DNA of 15,386 bases, taken from JAXMBN01 sp046349875. GTDB lineage: Bacteria > Planctomycetota > Planctomycetia > Pirellulales > Pirellulaceae. The stretch spans positions 1 to 15,386 of the forward strand of contig JAXMBN010000068.1 in the NCBI GenBank assembly GCA_046349875.1, written 5' to 3'. The notes under the pieces are model-generated. The model was given only the letters and a program-made list of their open reading frames with translations. It made no database searches and was not told where the DNA came from. The position numbers and the translations under genes were made by a program. Positions 1 to 8,387 of the stretch are shown piece after piece. Numbering within the stretch: position 1 is the stretch's first letter; every line of letters begins with the position of its first letter.

Positions 1-78
1 TAGGAAAGGGTGGAATCGAAGTTAGGGATGTGGTACGCTTCCAGTCTCAACCATTTCTATTTGGACAAGGGGTCCATA

Positions 79-378
79 GTGAACGATCGCATGAGCATTG
101 CCAAGTTGCTTGGCATTGTCACTTTGGCTGGTCTCTATGCTGGCGTCTTTAGGATGGCAGTGAATGGATCGGTATGGGCGACTATTGTAGCAGGCTGCGG
201 GCTCGTTGCGTTGGCACCCTTCCTTCTTTTTGCAATCGCATTCTTGATTGTGTATCCGTTTGGCATCCTCAATGAAATCATGGAAAAGGGGAGCGAACAA
301 GCGGCCTCTCCTTTTGCCCAGGATCGATTGCCAAGCCAGTACGTTACGCCTCAAGCTGATCCCGAAAAAGCCCATTGA
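79..378 (+). CDS. Small two-helix membrane protein, unknown function
   Basis: I do not recognise this protein. It has two hydrophobic stretches, one around LLGIVTLAGLYAGVF and a longer one running from WATIVAGCGLVALAPF into LLFAIAFLIVYPFGI. A short polar tail follows, rich in Gln, Pro and Ala. It should sit in the inner membrane with both helices close together. The frame is open back to a TAG at bases 1-3. Possible starts are GTG at 10, ATG at 28, GTG at 79 and ATG at 91. I chose GTG at 79 because AAGGGG at 67-72 lies at a good ribosome-binding distance and the first helix begins just after it. The stop lies 56 bp before the next gene on the same strand, so it may be co-transcribed with the transporter genes. 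The start is uncertain; that the frame is coding is likely. Confidence 0.6.
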   Translation: MNDRMSIAKLLGIVTLAGLYAGVFRMAVNGSVWATIVAGCGLVALAPFLLFAIAFLIVYPFGILNEIMEKGSEQAASPFAQDRLPSQYVTPQADPEKAH

Positions 379-421
379 TGCCATCGGAATCGGGATACTG
401 TTCGTCGGGATCGGTCATCGC

Positions 422-434
422 AGGAAGGCCAAGA
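422..434 (+). promoter_or_regulatory. Ribosome-binding site fixing the start at 435
   Basis: AGGAAGG at 422-428 lies six bases before ATG at 435. The protein that starts there opens with a basic N-terminus and a clean signal sequence. The in-frame ATG codons at 375-380 would add 20 residues of no evident character, so 435 is the better start. Confidence 0.65.
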
Positions 435-2643
435 ATGAATTCAGCGCTCCGCAAACGAATAAAGACCACGTTCTTAGGTCTTGGGGTATTCTTACTATTC
501 TTTCTGCTCTTGCCGCAGTATTTGCGAGCCCAAACGGCTCCTTTTCGTGGGACGGCAACCATTGCAGGGACTCCTATTTCCGTTAACGTTTACGACCCGA
601 AAAGCGGCAGGACCGATGGGATTTCCGCGAGAATTATTCCGCCTCACCCTCGCGGGCCTGGCTATCAAGACTGGACGGTGGAACTGAGACGATTCGACGG
701 CAAGCCATTTGATCGAGATCATGCCATTCGGGCGAAAATCATTTTGTCGTACGACGAAAATGGTCCTTCGGCCGAGGTCGATGTTCCCTTGAAACAAGGT
801 GCGATCATCGCCAGTCAGACGTTTCATGTTCCCTGTTGGTTCTATCCGTACTATTGGCAAGCTCGGTTCTATAGCAATGGTTATGAACTCAAGGGATTGC
901 GCTCCAACTTCCAAAACTTCTCAGTCTTTCAGAGTCATGTTGAAAACAATCGTTTGTTTGTTTTCGATGATGATGACGAGAAAGCGCAGGCCTATCTGGA
1001 AGAGTATTCGGGTCAGCTTACATCGCTCTTGGTGGAGTATCGCAAAAGCGAAATCTGGTGCATTCCTCTCAATGGAAATCAGACCAATCCAGGAACGCAA
1101 TCAGCCAACACGGCTGACATTGCCATGCGGTCGCGACTTCCTCAGGATTGGCTTTTCTATTCGCGGTACGCCGCCCTCGTCTTGACAAAGGATGCACTAG
1201 AAAAGATTGATTCCGCGCAAGCCGAGGCTCTTGGCACTTATATGATGGGTGGAGGAACGGTGATCATCACGCGTTGCGAATCGCAAGAAGATTCGCAAAC
1301 GATTGAAGGTCGGGACGCATTGTTTCGGAAATTGATGAACGATCCTTCCGTTGACGCGGAGTGGGAAGTGGACCGTTCGGGCAAGCGAAACGTTTGCAAT
1401 CTTGGCTTCGGTTTGATGGAGTTGAACACCGAGCAAGAATTAAAGGTAACGGATACCTCCAACTCTAACGCGACCAGTACGACCATTGCAGCAACCAATT
1501 CGAGCGCAGCATTCCCCAACCCTGTAACTCTTCCTACCGCAACCACGATACAGGTTGCAGCGGCCGCAAAGCAAAAGCCATCGCTCTATTACACTTTGCC
1601 GATCTCTGGAAATCGGGCGATGTTGTATACCGATCGCAATTCTTGGAGCGGCATGCATGGTACATCGAATGGCTCAACGGCCGGTACCAACTTTTGGAAT
1701 TGGTTGATCCCTAATGTTGGCAAGCCGCCGGTTTGGGCGTTTGCAGCCTTCATCGTTTTGTTTGCGGGTATTGCCGGGCCAGCCTTAGCCTACTTCACGA
1801 TTCGCGCGCGACGTCCTTCATGGTTGATCATTTTGTTTCCAGTGATCGCATTGGGAGTAACATTGGTCCTTTCACTGTACGCCATTTTGCACGATGGATT
1901 TCGATCCGTAGCCCGCGTTCGTTCGGTTGCTTACTACGATTTGCGAGCCGATCTGGGGTTTGCTTGGTCTCGGCAAACGCCTTTTTAGTGGAGCCGCTAC
2001 CTTCATCCGGCTTGGTTTTCCATCGTGAAACGGAAATCGTCCGGATGACGTGGAAGGATGAATTCAATTCTTCATTATCGTTCGTCGCCCATCCTCGGAC
2101 CGTTTGGCAAGGGGATGAGCAGCGATTATTGGCCTATCGCACCGCGAGCAACGGCAATTCATGGTCCGTCATCCTCTTCGAACACTTCGCCGTTTCGGAG
2201 TGACGCGCCGCGACGATGGAACGATCGAATTCGAGAATAAACTCGACGATGCATTGCCGTTGGTATTGGTCAAGATTTCTGCGGAAGAGTCCGCGATGCC
2301 GAGCATTCAGCCCCGAAGCAAGGTTACCTTGGCAGCCATCCCATCCAATGATGCTCGAACCAAACTAAGGACTCGAATCATGCAAGAGTCACCCGATCTT
2401 CCCGAAGGTCTGGTGCAAGGGCAACAAGTATCGGTAATCGATTGGATGCAAAATCGATCGAGTCTCGCGAATTGGAATGTTTCCGAGCCTTTGATGGAAG
2501 TCATGATTTCAGATCTCGCAAGTCCTTCCGTTCCTTTGCCAGACCAGTCGTTTGTTGCTTTGCTGGAACAAGCGAATTATTTGGATCGGCCTTTAAAAGC
2601 GACCGAGTATCATTCCCTGCATGTGATGGTGGGCCGATGGTAA
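435..2643 (+). CDS. Large exported/membrane protein of an ABC transporter operon (frameshifted)
   Basis: The N-terminus (MNSALRKRIKTTFLGLG) leads into a hydrophobic core ending near LRAQ, which fits a signal peptide or anchor. A long extracytoplasmic region follows, with a segment of the type LPQDWLFYSRYAALVL...ALGTYMMGGGTVIITR. That resembles the class I glutamine-amidotransferase-like fold seen in planctomycete membrane proteins, without its catalytic residues; this is inference. A Thr/Asn/Ser/Ala-rich stretch lies near residues 340-380. Two membrane helices come near residues 433-455 and 463-485. The frame is intact to about 1975, then TAG at 1986 interrupts it. The reading resumes in other frames (for example VFHRETEIVRMTWKDEF, then FGVTRRDDGTIEFENKLDD) until TAA at 2641-2643. 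A run of five T at 1982-1986 sits at the first break. The gene overlaps the ATPase start, so it is probably an accessory component of that transporter. The substrate is unknown. Confidence 0.65.
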
Positions 2644-3603
2644 GCGTACATACCAGTGATTCTCCGATGGTTGAACTTCGGCGATTGCATCGCTTCTTTG
2701 GACTCACCAAAGCAGTGAATGACATTTCGTTCGAAGTTCGCAAGGGGCAAGTCTTTGGGTACATCGGTCCCAATGGTGCCGGCAAGACGACGAGCATGCG
2801 GATCCTTGCGACTCTCGAATTCGCTACCACAGGAGATGGCTCATCGATGGTTTCGCCACTTCGGTCGATCCCGACTTGGTTCGAAAACGGATGGGCTTCA
2901 TGCCGGATGGTTTGGTGTCTATCCGAACGTCAATTGCGTGGAGTACCTCGACTTTTTGCCCGACCGCATGGGCTGATCGGTCGCGAGCGATCTTCAGCGG
3001 GTGAGTCGAACCCTTGGGCTTTACGGGGCTCGATAAGATTGCCTCAAACCGGTTCGCGGTCTTTCGAAAGGAACGGCGGCAACGGCTCCCCTGTTTGGGA
3101 CGAGCCATGATTCATAATCCGAAGGTCCTTATTCTCGACGAGCCCGCGAATGGCCTGATCCGCGAAGCTGATCGAGTTGCGTCAGATGATTCGCCAGTTG
3201 GCCTCGGAAGGTAAGATCTTGATTCCAGTCACATTTTGACCGAGTTGGCCGAAATGTGCGATCATAGGAATCATCGAGCGAGGGCGGTTGTTGGCGGTCG
3301 GTAGCGTCGACGATTCAGAAAAGCAGATGCGGCCGCATGTTCGCGTCCGCATGCGACGTTGATTGAACGGGCTGAAGAGCTAATGCATTTGTTGGAGCCG
3401 ACGCCTGGTTATCCAAATTTGCCATCGAAGATCATTCGATCAGCTTTGACATGTCTTCCGATGTCGAGCTGCAAGCGGAGATACTTGCATTCATTGTCCA
3501 AAGAGGATTTCGGCCCATCGAATACGCAGCAAAGCAGCAGTCCTTGGAGGACCTCTTCATGCAGATCATGACAGAGCTGTCCAATGAGCGATGCACTCTA
3601 TGA
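2637..3603 (+). CDS. ABC transporter ATP-binding protein (several frameshifts)
   Basis: This is a cytoplasmic ATPase that would power the adjacent permease. The N-terminus reads MVELRRLHRFFGLTKAVND, followed by Walker A GPNGAGKTTS near 2766-2795. Across frames the rest of the fold is visible: a signature-like LSKGT at 3061-3075, Walker B KVLILDEPANGL near 3121-3157, and the switch histidine in SHILTEL near 3230. After that come IIERGRLLAVGSVDD and a C-terminal LEDLFMQIMTEL that ends at TGA 3601-3603. At least six one- or two-base indels break the frame, yet all catalytic motifs remain, so sequence error is likelier than decay. The start ATG at 2637 overlaps the previous stop by 7 bp, and the gene's own end overlaps the permease start at 3584 by 20 bp. 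That arrangement suggests translational coupling. It belongs to the ABC-2 exporter type; the substrate cannot be told from sequence. Confidence 0.85.
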
Positions 3604-5213
3604 TGCCCAGCAAGCAGCTCATCGCGATGCAATCTTGCAGGTGGTGGATGGCAAGAAGCCAATCGATGCCAAGCTCCTATCCCTGAGCGATTGGCTCAAT
3701 CCCATTCTGGTCAAAGAAACACGGCAAGCTCTAAAGAGCCGTCAGTTTTTGGCCACCTTTGGCTTGACCTTGTTGGCCGTACTCATTTGGACGATCGTTT
3801 CCATCAGCGTATCCATTCCTGGCATCTATTATCTGCCGGGTGGAGGTACGCTGCTCGGCGGCTATTTCACCATCTTGATGGTTCCCGTTTGCGCTGTTGT
3901 TCGATGTCGGCCTTTCGATCGATGGCTGCGAACTCGAAGATGGCACACATGATATCTTGAGTTTGTCTACATTGAGTTCTCGGCAAGTCGTGCTTGAAAT
4001 CAGCGGTGGCTGGGTTGCAGTCGCTCATCTACTTTTCTGCAATCGTTCCTTGCATCGCGTTGACTCATCTGCTTCGAGGAGTGGTTTAGGGGATCGATCG
4101 CGCTGATCATCCTTCTTGACGGCCGGATTGTCCATTCTCTTTTCGTCCCTTGCACTGTTGTTTGCAATCTTTGGCTCGCACGCGATATGCAAGTGCCGAT
4201 GACGGTTAGCCTCTTTCTTCTAATTCCCAGCGCCTACTTCTTGATGTGGATGATCTTTATTTTCTCAGGCGTGATGGGGGGCGAAATCCCGCTGAAGATT
4301 TGGCGGATGTGGGTTTTCGATTGCGGTATTCATGTTATTTGGTTTGTCATACGTTTGGCCTCGGTGCTGGCTGCAGCTGCCAAGATAGGGTTTGCCAGTG
4401 ATAACCATTCGACACGAATTGATGGATGTTGTTGATACAGCATCTCATGTATATGCCCTGGCGATTTCATTAGTGCTTGGAATCTCGGGAGAAGGGTGGC
4501 GAGATTTGGGTCGCCTTTATTTCCATGGCAGCGTTTCACTGGGCCATTGCGGGTAGCTTGATGATAGGCGAGAAATCGGTGATCTCGCCCAGAACACAGC
4601 GTACGCTACCCTGTTCATCGATGGGACGGATTGTTCAAAACATGGTTGAATCCAGGGGCGGGGCGCGCTGGTTATGTGTTTTGCGTGCTATCGTTTGGCT
4701 CGACCGTTCTGGTCGTACTGGCCGTACAGGGTGTCGAACAGTCTTAGCCGCAATATGCGGATCAATGTCGTTAGTACGACGGCCATCGCTTGCTATTTGG
4801 CTTTGTATCTCGGCATCGCCCGAGTCTTATTGATGAGCGGTGGGAAAACGGGGAGGCCTCGGATGTTGCTCTCCGTCCTCACCGTTGTGGTCTTGATGTT
4901 TGTATGCGGGCTCTTCCCCATGCTCATATCCTATTGGTCGAGCGGTTACTACACCGTGACCTACGAACCATACATGTTTACCCACGTTCCCTGGACCCTC
5001 TACGAGATAGTCGACGGAAAAGGGAAAGCCGACGCAGGGCTCATATGGCTGATCCTGTCGGCAACGATTGTCTTCGTGTATAACCTTCTGTTTGCCTTCC
5101 GCGATGTCATGCTCGTGCGGATTGAGACACCAAAGAACGTTAGGGACGAGTTGGGGATAAAGGCTGCCGAGACGCCTGAAGCTCCGATAGATCCGTTGGC
5201 CGCTGAAGGCTAA
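3584..5213 (+). CDS. ABC-2 type transporter permease (several frameshifts)
   Basis: This is a multi-pass inner-membrane protein and partner of the ATPase just upstream. The start ATG at 3584 lies inside the end of the ATPase gene. The cytoplasmic N-terminus reads LNPILVKETRQALKSRQF, a pattern common at the start of ABC-2 permeases. Hydrophobic segments follow at FGLTLLAVLIWTIVSISV and at GGYFTILMVPVCAVV. Across a break near 3895-3950 the text continues as AFRSMAA...LEDGTHDIL and SLSTLSSRQVVL, the conserved cytoplasmic loop of the family. Further helices appear around 4190-4300 (VSLFLLIPSAYFLMWMIFIF). The 3' third, from about 4680, reads cleanly and includes MLLSVLTVVVLMFVCGLFPM and LIWLILSATIVFVYNLLFAF before a polar tail ending at TAA 5211-5213. 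Several indels lie between 3890 and 4680. The expected length is about 540 residues. Confidence 0.75.
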
Positions 5214-5363
5214 GCTGTTCTGTGGATGTTCGCCTTGAAACCGTACTTCATTAATCGGGTTCGATCCTAGCGGCCTCTGCAATTGGGTGATTTGCAAAAC
5301 ACGCGAACCTTGCGAGGATGACATCGCTGTTTGAAACTAGTTTGAGTTACGAAAGAATTGTGC
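5214..5363. other. Intergenic gap between permease and DUF3467 gene
   Basis: No gene and no convincing terminator is visible here. There are weak promoter-like pieces (TTGAAA near 5331), none with a good partner box. The 150 bp gap, compared with the overlaps upstream, suggests the DUF3467 gene may be a separate transcription unit. Confidence 0.3.
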
Positions 5364-6224
5364 ATGGCCCAATCGCCACATCCCGATGATCGTCCCGACC
5401 CCAATGAAAACATGCCTGCCATGCGAGCACGTGTGCCCGAACATTTGCATCGGGGAGTTTTTAGTACGGGCGTGATCGTCATGACGGGTGGCACCGAGTT
5501 TGTGCTCGACTTCGTGCAGAATCTTGGACGGCCTCATCAGATTGTGGCTCGCGTCGTGATTCCTCATGTGGTCATGCCTCAGTTCGCCGACGCACTCGGA
5601 AAGAATATCGAACTTTACAAGCAGCGTTTTGGGCCTCTTCCCAACCCCATGATTCCGGGGCAAACTCCGATTCAAAACACGTCTCCGGAGCGAGAATTAC
5701 CTCCGGCGGCAATCCAATCGGAGTCGCAAATCGTGGGGGGCTTTGTGGACTCGGACAATCCAGCTCCATCGGGTTCACAAGACACCGCCCGCGAAACGGC
5801 CAATCCCGTTTCGAAGACTCCATTTGCATCGGGGATGGTTCCTGGCTCTCTCGCTTCTTCAGGGCAGGGAACAGGCGAAGCCGTTCCGCAGTCGGGCCCT
5901 TCACAAGTTCCGCCAGCGAATGTTCCCCCGGCCATTCCACCTGTTACGCCAGCTCCTGCACCTGCCGTTCCGCCACCTCCACCACAGAAGCGGCCAACGG
6001 CTCAAGAGATCTACGACGATTTCAAACTTCGCGATGAAATGCTCAGCGGAAGCTATGCCAACGCCGTCATGATCGGGCATGGTCCGCACGAGTTTAGCTT
6101 TGACTTCATCACCAACTTCTATCCCCAGTCGTCGGTGAGCGCCCGCGTGTTTATGGCAGCGGGGCAAGTGCAACGACTCCTTGAGTCCTTGCGTGCAGCA
6201 TGGGATCAATCGCGTCCGCGATAA
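5364..6224 (+). CDS. Protein with two DUF3467-like domains and a Pro-rich linker
   Basis: The protein is intact, 286 residues. Residues 25-90 form one DUF3467-like unit (TGGTEFVLDF, then ARVVIPHVVMPQFADAL and a closing YKQRFG). Residues 216-284 form a second one (YANAVMIGHGPHEFSFDF, then SARVFMAAGQVQRLLESL). DUF3467 members are usually short single-domain proteins of unknown function with a core of the form HxxxEFxxDF...ARVxxxxxxxxxLLxxL, and both copies fit. Residues 91-215 are low complexity, rich in Pro, Ser, Gln and Ala, with a run of five Pro near 204-208, so the linker is probably disordered. There is no signal peptide, which points to the cytoplasm. ATG at 5364 has GAAAG eight bases upstream. 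The family match is from pattern memory and is fairly secure; the function is unknown. Confidence 0.8.
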   Translation: MAQSPHPDDRPDPNENMPAMRARVPEHLHRGVFSTGVIVMTGGTEFVLDFVQNLGRPHQIVARVVIPHVVMPQFADALGKNIELYKQRFGPLPNPMIPGQTPIQNTSPERELPPAAIQSESQIVGGFVDSDNPAPSGSQDTARETANPVSKTPFASGMVPGSLASSGQGTGEAVPQSGPSQVPPANVPPAIPPVTPAPAPAVPPPPPQKRPTAQEIYDDFKLRDEMLSGSYANAVMIGHGPHEFSFDFITNFYPQSSVSARVFMAAGQVQRLLESLRAAWDQSRPR

Positions 6225-6251
6225 GAAATGCTGGTTACAAGCTTGGGAATT

Positions 6252-6280
6252 GGGTTCGCAGAGGTGTTCAGTGAGAACCC
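6252..6280. terminator. Possible weak hairpin between convergent genes
   Basis: GGGTTC at 6252-6257 pairs with GAACCC at 6275-6280 across a 17-base loop. It lies in the 77 bp gap between the convergent stops at 6224 and 6302. There is no T-run on either strand, so this is only a weak candidate for a shared terminator. Confidence 0.2.
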
Positions 6281-6301
6281 GTTCGCAAAAGGATTCTTCG
6301 G

Positions 6302-6808
6302 CTAACGTCGTAGCGAAGGAGCTCGTCGCCAATCGAGTTCCTGTTCCGAGGTTGGAATAGGAATCACCATGTTGTCTTGTCGAGGTATTTCAGCCAAACG
6401 CAATACGTCTCGGCAATGTTCGTGACAACTGATGCACGTAGAAATCGTTTGAACGTAGTTGAACGCACAGCCATCGAGGTTCTGATCTTCGGCTGTTTTT
6501 ACCAAGCGACTTGCTTGCCGTCGGAGTTCGGTGCGATGATGACCATAGACGGGGTCGGGATTGGATTGCCATTGCGATGCATCGCAGATCTGCACCATTT
6601 CTTCTGCCCCTTTCTTGATCTCCGTAAAGTTCTTCGAGACCAAGCCCGCAACGACTTTTTGAGTGCTGGCAAGTTTGGCTAGCATCAGAACGGGCGAACG
6701 TCGAGATTCGGTGGACGATGATTGCTGCCATTCGCTAGCAACCAGGGATGCAGTTGTGACGAAACCGATGCAACCTGCTGCAATCCATAAACCATTGACG
6801 CGTTTCAT
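6302..6808 (-). CDS. Secreted monohaem cytochrome c, cytochrome c'-like
   Basis: The 168-residue protein opens with a signal peptide (MKRVNGLWIAAGCIGFVTTA, cleavage likely near VAS-E). A helical region follows (LAKLASTQKVVAGLVSKNF, then EIKKGAEEMVQICDASQW). A CxxCH haem c site, CISCH, lies at residues 125-129, followed by EHCRDV. The order of helices then a late CxxCH matches planctomycete proteins related to cytochrome c', where the haem is attached near the C-terminus. It should act in the periplasm or paryphoplasm as an electron carrier. AAGGA lies nine bases before the ATG. The gene is downstream of the large PVC haem protein on the same strand, so the two may work together, though the inserted cassette now separates them. 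The frame is intact. The axial ligand on the far side of the haem cannot be assigned. Confidence 0.8.
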   Translation of the reverse strand: MKRVNGLWIAAGCIGFVTTASLVASEWQQSSSTESRRSPVLMLAKLASTQKVVAGLVSKNFTEIKKGAEEMVQICDASQWQSNPDPVYGHHRTELRRQASRLVKTAEDQNLDGCAFNYVQTISTCISCHEHCRDVLRLAEIPRQDNMVIPIPTSEQELDWRRAPSLRR

Positions 6809-6971
6809 CCTGCACCATCCTTGGTTTGTCCGAATAATCTACCTAGTTCTCCTGTTCGGCATAATCCAAACGATTCTATAGGCCGAGTCGTGTGATTGCG
6901 AAAAATCCAATGCTGGCGTAGGTCTGGGCGAATGACCGAGGCCCATTGAAACCCTCAAATGATGCAAGCGG
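6809..6971. other. Original 3' flank of the PVC gene, upstream of the cytochrome gene
   Basis: There is no gene here. The stretch lies between the duplicated end of the PVC gene (copy 1) and the cytochrome c start. I see no clear promoter or terminator, so read-through from the PVC gene into the cytochrome gene is possible. Confidence 0.3.
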
Positions 6972-7100
6972 ATCAGTTGACGGGTTGAGATGAACGCAGA
7001 TAGGCGAAGAGATCGCGAATCTGTTGCTCGGAAAGTGGCTTGAGCGTTCCTTCGGGCATGACGGATTGGGGAATGGCTTTCATCGTTTCGATCTCCGACT
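6972..7100 (-). repeat. Direct repeat copy 1: duplicated 3' end of the PVC haem gene
   Basis: This is about 95 % the same as 8261-8387 in the same orientation, with a few substitutions and single-base gaps. On the minus strand it encodes the last ~40 residues of the PVC protein (SEIETMKAIPQSVMPEG, then LFAYLRSSQPVN and a stop at 6975-6973). It is not joined to the rest of that gene: upstream the frame runs into a TGA after about eight codons. It is therefore an orphan 3' end. Confidence 0.85.
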
Positions 7101-7160
7101 TGCTAACGCTTGTTGACAAGAGGTATCAGTCCCTTGCTGACGCAGCGGGTTGAGAAAATC
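7099..7160. repeat. Repetitive motif at the cassette junction
   Basis: Two related units lie in tandem: CTTGCTAACGCTTGTTGACA at 7099 and CTTGCTGACGCAGCGGGTTG at 7134. They share the core CTTGCT(A/G)ACGC and then TTGA. From memory, similar GCT-ACGC-CGGGTTG motifs recur between genes in planctomycete genomes; this would need a genome-wide search. The motif begins exactly where similarity between the two PVC 3' end copies stops. Confidence 0.4.
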
Positions 7161-7300
7161 AAGGCTTTCAGACGCCGAACGCTCATGCAAATTCTTGACG
7201 CCATGTGGCGCAACCGTAATAATGAAAGGATCATGAAAGTTAGATGGATACCAGCGGATGGTATTGCCCTTCTTCCTACCGCGAACGTCAGCCACCGAAG

Positions 7301-7746
7301 ATGGAAAACGGAGAAGAATGCATCGATTGGTTCTCTTTCCTGAATGAACTGGATCAGTGCCATGCTGTAGCCGGTAGGGCAGAGAATGCACCATCATTCG
7401 GGAATGGCTACCAAAAAATTGAATGGTTTGAAATTAAGTGCATAAATGGAGCGACAAAAAGAAGATTCACTATTGTGAACAACGCCAAGTGTCTTTTGAA
7501 AATTTTCGCCAGGTGTTCCCCGGCGAAAGTCCCTTCGTTCGAAGGACAAATACTACATTTCTGCTGGCCTGAGAACGAAGCCAATGGAAAAATTTGACTC
7601 CGGTTTTTGATTCGAATGGTAAGCTCATTTCAGGTGTTAGGTTTATAAACGATGCCCAATGCATTTGGCATGGCAATGATGACTGGTTCCGGACCGACTT
7701 AAGCAGTAAGTACGATTGCACCTATTCTGATCCTTATCGAAGATGA
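7301..7746 (+). CDS. Cassette gene A, unknown function (one frameshift)
   Basis: I do not recognise this protein. The proposed start is ATG 7301 (MENGEECIDWFSFLNELDQC); ATG 7244 in the same frame is possible, directly after a TAG. The frame reads on through YQKIEWFEIKCINGATKRRF and GQILHFCWPENEANG to a TGA at 7595. From a run of five A at 7588-7592 it continues one frame over as NLTPVFDSNGKLISGVRF and NDDWFRTDLSSKYDC, ending at TGA 7744-7746. Corrected, it would be about 148 residues, rich in Trp, Cys and charged residues, with no signal peptide. Its stop overlaps the ATG of gene B as ATGA. The base composition is more AT-rich than the flanking PVC gene, consistent with imported DNA. Confidence that this is a gene is moderate. 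Confidence 0.4.
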
Positions 7747-8183
7747 AAAAGATCGATGAGGATACGGACTCGAAAGATCGCATTAAGGTTTGCTTTTGAT
7801 GCCGTAAACTCGCGAGAGCGACGTTCGACCTAAATCATGGAATGCCCGTTTACGTGCGAGGATTTTTTCGTGACAAAACGGTCGGCGGCGAATTAGGTAG
7901 ATCTCACTTTCCCTTCTCAACTTTGAGTCAAGAACAGAATGGAATGCCTTGAAGACGGAAAGACCTATGTACCGGCGAAAGTAGACAACTTCGTCCATAG
8001 AACTGGCCCTCAAAAATGCCTCATCATTTGCAACTCGTCGTCGCTTTCGACATTAAGGAAGTTCGCGACGACATTCTTTCGGAAGCAAACTTGGCAAGTG
8101 ATCGGACGAGCCCAATCGCTAAATTGCGAGAAAAGCTTTTGAAGAAGGTAGAAGACAGAGCATCGAAAAAGAATAAGGAATAG
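7743..8183 (+). CDS. Cassette gene B, unknown function (several frameshifts)
   Basis: I do not recognise this protein. ATG 7743 overlaps the stop of gene A. Reading across breaks gives MKKIDEDTDSKDRI, ALRFAFDAVNSRERRS, GMPVYVRGFFRDKTVGGELG, EDGKTYVPAKVDNFVHRTG and finally FDIKEVRDDILSEANLASD. It closes with a strongly charged tail (REKLLKKVEDRASKKNKE) and TAG at 8181-8183. The frame alternates between two phases four times and returns to the starting phase, which points to small indels rather than unrelated ORFs; one break is at five A (8012-8016). The corrected length is about 146 residues, soluble, with a helical, lysine-rich C-terminus. A short palindrome, AGACATCTGTCT, follows the stop. 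The ATGA coupling suggests that A and B act as a pair. Confidence 0.38.
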
Positions 8184-8260
8184 ACATCTGTCTCTGGGAT
8201 GATATCGATTCAGAGCATCCGATCTTTTGAGCGCAACTCGATCATTTCATAATGGATCAA

Positions 8261-8387
8261 ATCAATTGACGGGTTGAGATGAACGCAGATAGGCGAAGAG
8301 ATTCGCATCTGTTGCTCGGAGAGTGGCTTGAGCGTTCCTTCGGGCATGACGGATTGGGGAATGGCTTTCATCGCTCGATCTCCGACT
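8261..8387 (-). repeat. Direct repeat copy 2: in-place 3' end of the PVC haem gene
   Basis: This is the counterpart of 6972-7100. It is continuous with the rest of the PVC gene (…IVVLRGADGQGMIVSQSEI, then MKAIPQSVMPEGTLKPL) and ends in the same PVN-stop at 8264-8262. It has two apparent one-base gaps relative to copy 1 and a few substitutions. Confidence 0.85.

Noticed and set aside
4827..5324. 165-codon minus-strand ORF
   Set aside because: It is antisense to the clean 3' third of the permease; its residue make-up is not protein-like and it has no membrane or domain pattern.
5901..6332. Minus-strand ORF with many Trp and Arg
   Set aside because: It is the mirror image of the Pro-rich linker in the DUF3467 protein, where CCN codons read as GGN/TGG in reverse.
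7080..7397. Minus-strand ORF of 105 codons next to direct repeat copy 1
   Set aside because: It runs through the repetitive motif at 7099-7160 and out of frame with the PVC tail; it looks like a chance ORF over a repeat, though a relic cannot be excluded.
6972..8387. Template/variable repeat pair of a diversity-generating retroelement
   Set aside because: The repeat length is suggestive, but there is no reverse transcriptase, the differences are not confined to adenines, and the repeats encode a plain cytochrome tail rather than a C-type lectin fold.
6972..8387. Insertion sequence
   Set aside because: There is no transposase on either strand, no terminal inverted repeats at the edges, and the duplicated 127 bp are host coding sequence, far longer than a target-site duplication.
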